This document shows positions 12,601-24,600 of a DNA stretch of 64,000 nt, piece after piece (positions within the stretch are counted from its first letter, which is position 1; each line of letters begins with the position of its first letter). The stretch is from assembly GCF_030540765.1 (NCBI RefSeq), contig NZ_JAUOEL010000002.1:1-64000 (forward strand). Direction: 5' to 3'. This DNA is from Flavivirga jejuensis. GTDB lineage: Bacteria; Bacteroidota; Bacteroidia; Flavobacteriales; Flavobacteriaceae. Under the pieces are notes generated by a model. It ran no database searches, was not told the DNA's origin, and saw nothing but the letters and a program-made list of their open reading frames with translations. The position numbers were made by a program, and so were the translations under genes.

Positions 12601-15600
12601 TTTTTCTATATAGGCAATTCGTTCCTTTGGATATTCTGGGTCAATCGGAATATAAACAGCTCCTAGTTTTTGTATTGCCAAAAGAATTCCTATTAACCAA
12701 TTGCTACGTTCCAATTTTACACCAACAAAATCTTCTGTAGTTATCCCGTATTCGCTTACTAAATAGTTAGCAATTTTATTGGATATGTTATCGAGCTCAA
12801 AAAATGTCCATTCTTGCTCTCCAAAAACAACAGCTACTTCATTTGGAGTTTTAGTTAACTGTTTAGCAAATAATGAAACTAAGGTTTCCTGAGAAGATAC
12901 TGTTTGAATATTATTAGATGCTATGAGTAAGTCTTCTTCTTCTGTTTCAGACAGCATACTAGCATTTGCAATACCGACTTCTGGTCTTGCAATACACGCT
13001 GATACTAATTTCTTATAATGATTCGCTATCCTTTTAATAGTGCGTTCTGTAAACAAATCAGAGCAATATGTAATATCCAATACTATTCTGGATCCTTTCT
13101 CCTCTACGAGTAATGTTAAGTCATAATTAGAAGAATTAATCTCTACTTCGTCCTTATACACACTAACATCTTCTAATTGTATTTCTCCCATTTCAGGTGT
13201 ATTTTGTAAAACAAATAACACTTGAAATAAAGGACTCATGCTCATATCACGAGATTCAATCACACGATCCACTACCTTCTCAAAAGGTGCCAGTTGATAA
13301 TCATAGGCTTCTAGGGTCGTTGCCTTAACCTTTTCCAACAACATCCTAAACGAAGGGTTGCCTCTCAAATCGCTCCTTAATACCAAAGTATTTACAAAAA
13401 AACCAATGAGGTTTTCTGTTTCTTTCTGAGTTCTGTTTGCTATTGGAGTCCCTACACAAATATCTTCCTGACCACTATATCTATATAACAGCACTTTAAA
13501 AACACTTAATAACACCATAAAAAGAGTTACCCCTTCCTCTTTCGCAAAATCGTTTAATGCTGTTGATAACTCCTCATCTAATAAGAATGAAAAATTTGCA
13601 CCTTGTTTACTTTGTAATGAAGGGCGTAAATAATCAAAAGGTAGCATTAAAGGTATTATTCCTTGTAATTGATTTTGCCAATATTGTAGTTGTTGTTCTA
13701 ATACAATTCCATCTATATAGGTACGCTGCCATATCGCATAATCCGCATATTGAATTGGTAATGGTAGCAATACGATTTCTTGATTTCGTTTTAATGCCTT
13801 GTATATTGTTTTTAATTCATTAACCAAAATACTATTAGACCATCCATCACTAGCTATGTGATGAAGCACTCCCACCAACTCAAAAGATTCGGATTCCAAT
13901 TGGAATAAGCACATTCTTAACATATAATCATTAGACAGGTCAAAAGGAGTTGCTATAAATTCGCTAATCTGATTCTCTAATAACTCATGATCTTCTACAG
14001 TTACTTTTTTCAAACTCCAATTTTCCGTAGCGCGTACCACTTGATAGCCAATACCATCTTCTTCATTAATAACGGTACGTAGAATCTCATGCCTAGACAC
14101 TATCATCTTTAAAGCCCCCTCCAAAGCAACAATATCTAATGCCCCTTCCAGGTATAAGGATACTGGCATATGATAGTTTAAGCTGCCTTCTAATTGATCT
14201 ATAAACCATAAGCGTTCCTGGCTAAAAGATAACGGAAGTTTTTCGTTTGAGCTTCTTGATTTAATTACTGGCATTATGGATTTTGAAGCATTGATCAAAT
14301 ACTTTCCTAACTCTATAATTGTTGGTCTGGAAAAAATATCTCGAATCGCTAATTCGGTTTTCATTCTTTTTCGAATCAAAGAAACTAATCGTGTTGCCAA
14401 TAACGAATGCCCTCCCAACTCAAAAAAGTTATCATATATTCCTATTTTATCTACTTCTAAAATTTCTTCCCAAATTGCAACCAACTGTTTCTGAGTAGGA
14501 TTATCTGCCGCTACATATTCCTTGGAAGAACGTCTCGCATTATCTGGATTGGGTAACTTTTTCTTATTTATCTTACCATTACTAGTCAAAGGCATTTCAT
14601 CTAAGAAAACCCATAATTCAGGAATCATATATTCTGGTAATCTCTTTCTCAGATTCTCTTTGATTTCTTCTTTTTCAAAATCATTATTTACCACTACATA
14701 CCCAAGTAAAAAAGCAATTCCTTCGGAATCTGTTTTTGCTAAAACACAACAATTCCTAATTGCCTCCATCTCTGAAAGCACACTTTCTATCTCCCCTAAT
14801 TCTATTCGATATCCTCTAATTTTTACTTGATCATCCTTACGCCCTATATATTCTATTGTTCCATCAGCAAGCCATCTTCCAATATCACCAGAACGATACA
14901 ATCGTTCTCCAGGTTCAAATGGATTGGAAACAAACTTCTCATTGGTTAAAGTCTTTCTATTCAAATACCCTTTTGACAAACCTGCTCCTGAAACACAAAT
15001 TTCTCCTACTACGCCTATCGGAACTAATTGTAAAGCATCATCCAATATATAACAAGACAGCGTAGGGATAGCATTTCCTATAGTGCTCGTTGTTTTAAGA
15101 ACATCAGCTCCTGTGATCTCCTTATACGTTACATGTACGGTCGTTTCTGTTATTCCATACATATTAATCAACTTACAATTTGGAAGCTCCTTCTTCCACT
15201 GTTGTAACTTTAATGGATTTAAGGCTTCTCCTCCAAAAATAACATAACGCAATACAACATCAGACAACTCCTGTAATACTTCTTCCTGAAGGTTATAGAA
15301 TGATTTTGGTGTTTGGTTTAGTACAGTGACTTGTTCTTTTTTTAATAATTTACTATATGCAATAGTATCTTTAGTTATCATTTTAGGTACAATTACTAAA
15401 CGCCCACCAAATAATAATGCTCCAAAAATTTCCCAAACTGAAAAATCAAAACAAAAAGAGTGAAACAAAGTCCATACATCATTTTTATTAAAGTCAAATA
15501 ACGCTGCATCATTTTTAAATAATCGAACAACATTTTCATGCGATATCAAAACGCCTTTAGGGTTTCCTGTAGAACCTGAAGTATAAATAACATAAGCGGT

Positions 15601-18600
15601 ATCCGTTATCTTTATTTTTCTTTTTACTAAAGTCGATACTTCCTTTGCTATATGCTCCTTATCCTTATCAAGTAAAACTAGATCATGCTCTTTATTTTTA
15701 AGTTTACGACTTCCAAAAGTTGTGGTTACTATTAATTGTAAATCAGCATCTTCTATAATATAGGTTATCCGATCCTCTGGATATTCTGGGTCTATGGGAA
15801 CATAGGCACCTCCTGATTTTAATATCCCTAGTATTCCAATAATCATCTCCACCGAACGCTCTATACAAATACCAACCAAATCATTACTACTAACTCCTCT
15901 TTCTATGAGATAATGTGCTAATTGATTAGATCTATTATCTAATTCTCTATACGATACTTGCTCTTTGTCCAATGTAACCGCAATAGCATCTGGAGCTAGC
16001 ATAACCTGATAAGAAATTAAATCTAATAAGTTTTTATCTTTAGGGTAAGCAATAGAAACTTTATTAAATACATGTAATAACTGATGTTCTTCTGTTGGTG
16101 TTAATAGGGAAGTAACGGATACTTTTTGATCAATATTATCAACCATACAATGTAATAGTTCATTATAATGGAGTAACATTCCCCGTATGGTTTGTTCCTT
16201 AAATAAATCAACACAATACTCTACTCCTAAGAAGATTCCATCGGCTTCCTCCATAGCCATTAATGTGATATCAAACTTTGAAGTCGTACTATCATAATCG
16301 TATGAAGAGATCTCAAAATCATTGGTTTTTAATTCTTTCTGACCTGACATATTCTGTAATACAAACAGTACTTGAAATAAAGGTGTCATACTTGTATCTC
16401 GGTTGGTTGTCACATGTTCAACAACCTTTTCAAAAGGAAGTTGTTGATGATTATAAGCCACCAGCGTGGTTTCTTTTACTTGTTGTAAAACTTCTCTAAA
16501 AGTCAACTCCTTACTAAAGTCTGTTCTCAATGCCAAAGTATTAGCAAAAAAACCGATCAGATCCTCAGATTCTTTCTGAATTCTGTTCGCTATTGGCGTT
16601 CCCACACAAATATCATCCTGATGACTATAGCGATATAACAATATTTTAAATACAGAAAGTAACAACATAAATAGCGTTACGCCTTCTTCTTTACATATCT
16701 CTTTTAGATCTGTTGTTATTTTATTATCTAAAGAAAATCGCATACTTGCACCTTCGGTACTTTGTTCAGAAGGTCTTACATAATCGTACGGTAATGATAG
16801 TGGCGTAACTGAGTTCAATTGTTGTTCCCAATATGCAAGTTGTTTTTCTAATACCTCGCCCTGAATATAGTTGCGTTCCCATACTGCATAATCAGCATAC
16901 TGCAATGGCAGAGGCGCTAAGCCCCATGGTTTTCCTTTTGAATAATTTTCATAAATTGTAATAAACTCACGAATAAAAACAGTATTAGACCATCCGTCAC
17001 TGGCTATATGATGAAATACTCCTACTAAAACCCAAGAATCTACCCCTACTTCATACAGGCACATTCTAAGCATATAATCTTTTTGCAAATCAAAAGGACG
17101 GGCTGTAAATTCTGCCAGTTCCTTTTCTAGCTCATGTGTTTCCAAAACAAGGTGTTCCATCGACCATTCCCTTTCAGATATGACTTTTTGGTATCCAATT
17201 CCTTCTTCTGTTTCAATAACAGTTCTAAGAATCTCATGTCTGGAGACAATTTCTTTAAAACAGGCCTCTACTACTTGCTTATCAATAGCCCCTTCGAATC
17301 GAAAAACCAATGGCATATGATAAGCTGTACTCCCTTTCATCTGATCTAAGAACCACAATCTTTCCTGACTAAAAGATAAAGGAATATGCTCCTTATCTTT
17401 TATTGGTATTATAGGAGGCATCAATTCTTTTAAAGAATTAGCTGATATAAAAAGAGCCAATTCTGAAAGCACAGTATATGAAAAGACATCTCGAATGCTT
17501 ATCTCTACTTTTATTTCCTGTCTTATAATAGACACCAATCTGGTGGCCAATAATGAATGTCCACCTAAATCAAAAAAATCATCATGTATTCCTACTTTTT
17601 TAACGGTAAGTAACAGCTCCCATATCTGAACAAGCTGCTCTTCTATTTTATTACGAGGAGCTACATATTCCAAAAGGCTTCTTGTGATGTCTACTTCGTT
17701 CGGTAATTTTGTTTTATCAATTTTCCCATTACTGGTTATTGGCATAGTATTCAATACGCTCCATATACGAGGTACCATATAACCTGGTAATGTATTTTTT
17801 AATTCTTCCTGAATTTTTTTTCTATCGAATTTTCCTTCAATAACTAAATATCCAACAAGATATTTCGTTCCTTGTTCATCTGATTTTGCAATTACGCAAC
17901 AACTGTTCACCGTAGCCATTTTTGCTAATGCACATTCTATTTCTCCTAGTTCTATACGATGACCTCGAATTTTTACCTGATCATCTTTACGACCTACAAA
18001 CTCAATGTTACCATCTGGTAACCATCTTGCCAAGTCTCCTGTTCGATACATGGGCCATCCAGAAGAAAAAGGGTCTGTTACAAATTTTTCTTTTGTTAAG
18101 CTTTCTTTATTTAAATAACCTTTGGCGACTCCTATTCCTGCCACACATAATTCTCCTATGATTCCCTGTGGCTGCAGATGTAAATCTTCTGTAAGAATAT
18201 ATATTCTTGTATTAGCAATGGGTTTCCCTATAGAAATGTTATCGTGTATCTCTCCATTAAATACTGTAGCACATATACTTGTTTCTGTTGGACCATATGC
18301 ATTACTATAGTTTCCTACTTCTGCAAATTCCTTCGCCTTTAGTATTGGAGCCTCTTCTCCTGCAGTAATTAAAGTATCAATACCCTCTAGTTCTTCTATG
18401 TTTAATAATTTTAGATATGCGGGAGGCAATGTCGCCCATGTAATCCTATTCGCTTTTATAAATTCAACAAACAATCGAATATCTTTCTTTATAGATTCTC
18501 CTATAATGAAAAGACTGGATCCACTAAAAAGAGCAATGAGTATTTCCCAAATCGAGGCGTCAAAAGATTGATTAGCAAACTGTAAACAATGTATTGTAGT

Positions 18601-21600
18601 CTCTTGGTTAAACAGACGTACTTGAGACATGATCGTATTTACAATTCCTCTATGCGTTATCATCACCCCTTTTGGCTGTCCTGTTGACCCTGATGTATAA
18701 ATAATATAAGCCAGCATTTGAGGATAGATGCTTAGACTATCACAATTTTTGGAATATTCTTCTTTTTTATTTCTAAAATCTAAAAGTAACGTATCCTCTA
18801 TTGTAATTTTACATTGACTATCATTCTCGATATACTTGATTCGATCTTCTGGATAATTTGGGTCAATAGGAATATAGGTTCCTCCGCTCTTAAGTATCGC
18901 TAAAAAAGAAATGATCAACCATTCGGAACGCCCCAACATAACCCCAACAAAATTTTCCTCTTCAACACCACATTCAGTAATAAGATAGTTTGCCAATTGA
19001 TTAGACTGCTCATCCAATTCCTGATATGTCAAAACTTTTCCTTCGTGTACAATCGCTGTGGCATTTGGTTTTTTTTCTACTTGTTTTTTAAATAAGCTAA
19101 CTACATTTTCTTCCTCATCCTCCTTTATAATAGTATCATTATAATCCTCTAATAATATTCTCTTCTCTTTAGAAGTGACTATAGAGATGTCTCGAAAAGT
19201 AGTAGACACAGGTAATTGTACTAATTGCTTAAGTACTTCAATAAAATGTCCTTGAATTTGTTTTACTATTGATTCGTTTATTATAGACGTGTTATGAATA
19301 AATTTCATATTAAACATCTTTTTATCTAGAGTCACTGCAATAGCCAAAGGATAATTGGTCTGCTCTTTTACCTGTATCGTATCTATTTCTAATAAATCAT
19401 CAGCTTTTTTTAATGCTTCTGATATTGGATAATTTTCAAAAACAAAAACGGTATCAAACAAATCTCCTTTTATTTGGCTTAAACGTTGAATGGTTGCTAA
19501 GCTGGTATACTGATACTCTCTGCATGCGGTATGATTTAATTGTAACGCAATGAGCCATTCTAAAATCTCATCATCTGCATTCAAAGATGTACATAAAGGA
19601 ATTGTATTAATATATAGACCAACTCGTTGTTCTGAGTCTTCTAAATCTGTTGGTCTTCCTGATACTGTAACTCCATAAGCAACTTCTTTTTCAGATGTAT
19701 ATCTAGACAATAGCATGGCCCATACACCTTGAAAAATCGTATTTGCAGTTAAATGATTTGATTTTGCATAACTAAGAATCGCTTTAGTAAGTACTGTATC
19801 GATGGATAGTATTGATTCTTCATAATTTCCGTTCGATTTATTTCCAGATACTATGCCTTTAGTAAAAGGCAATACCGTTGGAGTGCTAAGTTCTTTAATA
19901 TACGTCTTCCAAAAAGCCTCTTCTTGACTCGTATTTTTATTCGTTATATATTGAATATAATCCTCATACAAATCCTCTTTTCTATCAGGTAATATTTCGC
20001 CCTTTAACAAGGAGGTATAGGCTTCTATAAATTCTTGTATTAAAACTGACATAGACCATCCATCAAGTAAGATGTGATGATTTGTAAAAATCATTCTTTG
20101 AGAAGTCGGTGCCGTTTTAATTAGAGTAATCCGTATCAAAGGGAAAGTATCAAATTCAAAACCTACTTCTCTATCTTCCTTTAAAAAAGAAGCTATCATT
20201 TTTTCCTGTTCTTCATCAGTATAAGAACTAACGTCTAATTCTGTAATAGGTATTTGGACTTCACTCTCCACCAATTGTACAGGAACACTCAGTTCTTTAT
20301 AAAAAAAGCCTGTTCTCAAAATACTGTGGTTCTTTATTAAATAATTCCAAGAAGACCGTACTATGTCTACCTTCACTTCTTTTTTAAAGTGCAATCCTAA
20401 TTGTACAATATACGAGCCTGCAATAGTATCATATAAGCCATGAAATAGCATCCCCTCCTGAAGTGGACTTAATTTATATATGGATTGTATCGCTATTTTT
20501 TTATTTTTTAGGATTGAAGTAAAAGCATCAAATTCGGTATAGGTCAGTTCTTTTTCTAATCCAAAATCTGAAGGAGTCATTTCCTTCTCTTTATCATCAC
20601 AACAATGTTCTATTAACATTTCTAAAGTCTGTTGATATGCTGCTGCTAATTCAACAATACTGCTTTGGTTAAATTCTAACCTTGAATACTCCCAGGAAAT
20701 AACTAAGGCGCCTGCTGTTATAGAACTATTAATAACCAAGCTATTATGAAATGGTGTATTTCTACCAACTTCTGCTTCTCCAATTCTATCTCCTGCCTGA
20801 CCAAACTTATTACTTGATTTAAAAATGGTATCTAATTGTCCTAAGTAATTAAACACAATATCCCAATGCTTACCTATAAGCTTTTCTCTTATTTGTTCTG
20901 AATGATTTAAATATCGCAATGCACCATATCCCATCCCTTTATCTGGAATATTACGCAATTGCTCTTTTACAGATTTTATCAAATTTCCTAAAGAAATTTC
21001 CTGGGGTACTGATAAAGAAACGGGATATAAACTAGTAAACCAACCTACCGTATTGGTCGTATCAATTGTTCTAGAAAGATTTTCTCTTCCATGTCCTTCT
21101 AAACCTATTATTACTGTATCTCTTTTTGTCCATTTACTAATAGTTAATCCTAAACAACTCAGCAATATATCCTCTATTTCTGTACCGTAACAGTTATGCA
21201 CCTCTTTTAATAAAGAAACTGTATGCTTAGTTCCTAAAACACTATGATATGTATCAACATCTTTTTGTTGAGATATTATTGAAGTACTGTCTGGATTTAG
21301 AGGTTTAAAATCAGAAATTACTTTTTGCCAATACGGTAATTGTGTTAAAAGCACATCACTATTAGCATACTGCTTCATCACTTCTACCCACTGACGAAAA
21401 GAGCTTCCTTTTACTCCCAAATCCATTTTTATCCCTTGATGCAAGGCATCTAATAACACACCCAGATCTTCCATCAAAATTCGCCATGAAACCCCATCCA
21501 CAACTAAATGGTGTGCTACCAACAGTACCCTGTTTTTTTCTTGAGTAATTGGTGTTTTTATCAAAATCACCTTAAAAACCCCATCTTCGGTATCAGATAA

Positions 21601-24600
21601 TTTCTTTTGACATCTGTCATAACAATCCGTTATCAATTCAGATAACTCCTCCTCCGAAACTGCAAATTGAAAATCATGCACAGTTATTTCTCCCTGTGAT
21701 GCTCTATATTCCTGTTTCCAATTATTTTTTTCTTTTTTATACTGAAACCTAAGTGCATCATGATATTGAATCAATGCTTGTACAGCAGCTAATAAATGAG
21801 AATCCTCAACAGACTTATCAATAGTTAGAAATAACGATTGATTAAAGTGTTCCTTAGCTACATAGATATCTTCAAAATACCATGTTTGAATCGGCAATAA
21901 ATCACATATACCTTCTAATACTCCTTGTTCCCCTTCTATTTGACCCTTTTCAAGAGTTACCACCTCAGACAATTCTTCTATCGTCTGATATTCAAACACA
22001 TCCTTTGGTTGTAGCAGATATCCTAAACGTTTCATTCTACTAACCACCTGAATCGTTATAATAGAGTCTCCCCCAAGTTCAAAGAAATTATCATGAATGC
22101 CAATTTGTATTACAGATAATAATTGTTTCCAAATTCCAACTAAATGTTTCTGTTTCTCATTCTTTGGAGAAACATATTCCTTTGTCGTTAATTGGGACAT
22201 CTCTGGGTCTGGAAGAGCATTTCTATCTGTTTTACCATTTTTTGTTAAAGGCATCTCATCTAATACAACCCATAATTTTGGAATCATATAATCTGCTAAT
22301 TCCAATGCTAATTGTTGTTGTATCTCCTCTTTTTCTAAAATAACATCTTCCTTAACAATATAACCAACTAGACGTTTATTGGTTGTTATATCTTGTTTTG
22401 CAAGAACACAGCAATTTATAATCCCTGTAACCGAAGAAAGCACATTCTCTATTTCCCCTAACTCGACTCTATACCCTCTTATCTTTACCTGGTCATCTTT
22501 TCGACCAACAAATTCTAAATTTCCATCTGGCAACCAACGAACAAGATCTCCTGTTCTATACATCTGGGCACCTTTTACAAAAGGATTAGGTATAAATTTT
22601 TCTCTCGTTAACGCCTCTTCATTCAAGTATCCTTTTGCCAAACCATCTCCCCCTACACATAATTCACCAATAATTCCAATAGGTTGCAAAGATGTTAAAG
22701 TCTCGTCAAATACATACGCTTGACTATTATTAATAGGCTTACCAATAGGCACATCCTTTTCTTCTATATCTGTAATCGTATATGTTGTAGAAAATGTCGT
22801 GTTTTCTGTAGGCCCGTATCCATTAATAATCACAATGTTTGGATATTCACGAAATATTTTATTTGTATACTTAAAAAGGACTTTGTCTCCTCCTACTAAA
22901 AGATTACTAATATTATCGAAAACAGTACCATCTTCTTCTGCTACCTGATGAAACCAAGAAGCCGTCATCCATAACGTATTTACGTTATTTTTTTGTATCG
23001 TTGACTTTAGATATGTTGTATTAAGTAGTTTGTATGTATCTGTTATAATAAGTTTTCCTCCGTTTAGTAAAGTTCCCCAAAACTCTATTGTTGTAGCATC
23101 AAAAGATATAGAACCTGTAGATAACCAAACTGTATCTGTATTTAAGGAAACATAATCGCATGATTTTGATAAGCGTACAATACTTTTATGTGTTATCATC
23201 ACACCTTTTGGATTTCCTGTCGATCCAGAAGTATACAACACATATGCTAAACTTTCTGAAGCATATATTGGTGCCGAAAAAATAGCACTACACGTCTCTT
23301 TTATCGTTTTAAAGTTTTCTATGATAGTTGTATTTATAGTAAGTTTACAGTTCGAATCTTTCGCTATGTAATGTTTTCTTGCTTCTGGATACTTCGGATC
23401 TATAGGGACGTATACTGCTCCTATTTTTAAAATAGCCAGCATAGAAACAATCAACCATTCTGTTCGATCAAGGGTAATTCCTATAAAATCCCCAGAAACA
23501 ACATCACAACTGTTTAATAGATAATTAGCCAATTGATTGGACACTTCATCTAACTTTTTATAGGATAAATTATATTGATCCCCAATAACAGCTATCGCAT
23601 TAGGAGTACTCATAGCTTGTTCTATGAACAAGCTTCCAACAGTCTTTTCTTTTGGATACGCTACGATTGTATTATTAAACTCGTGCAATACTTGTTGAGT
23701 TTCTGTTCCAGATAACATCGATAATGCAGTAATAAACTGATCCCTGTTTTCAATCACACTATGTAATAAATTCTCATAATGTAAAACCATTCGCTGCATC
23801 GTTTCCTCACGAAATCGATTCGTATCATACTCTAAGATCATCGATAATCCATCACCTTTCTCATCCACAATACAAGTAATATCATATTTACATGTTGCAT
23901 TCGCTATCTGGTAAGGAACACAATCTAACCCTCCCAAATTCATTTTTTTTAAGTCAAAAGACTCCTGCAATGCAAATATCACCTGATAAATAGGAGAAAT
24001 TCCTGTTTCCCTTCGAGGTGCAACTCGTTTTACAACTTCTTCAAAAGGAGCAGACTGATTTTTATAGGCGTCCAGACTAGTTTGTTTAATTTGATATAAT
24101 ACCTCCTTAAAAGTAGCCTTGCTATCCAATTCGTTTCTCATAGCAAGCATATTAACAAAATACCCTATTAGCTTTTCTAACTCATATTGATGCCTATTAG
24201 CTATTGGAGTACCTACGCAGATATCCGATTGTCCACAATACCTAAATAACAATACTTTAAACACTGATAATAGTGTCATAAAAAGAGTAACGCCTTCTTC
24301 TTTTGCTAGTTCTTTCAACGATGCTTTCAAAGTTTTATCCAGAGTAAAAACTAAGGTCTTTCCTTTTCTTTCAATAGGGTAAGGACTCGAAAAATCATAT
24401 GGTAAATTTAAGGGTAAAACTCCTCTTAATCTTTCTTCCCAGTAATCCAATATATTTGACAAAAACGTTCCTTTCAGATAGTTTTTTTGCCAAATAGCAT
24501 ATTCCGAATACTGAATCTGTAATGGGATAAGTTCAGGTTCATTACCTTTTGAATATGCATTATAAAGTCTAGTAAAATCATTTAATAAGATCGCTTCCGA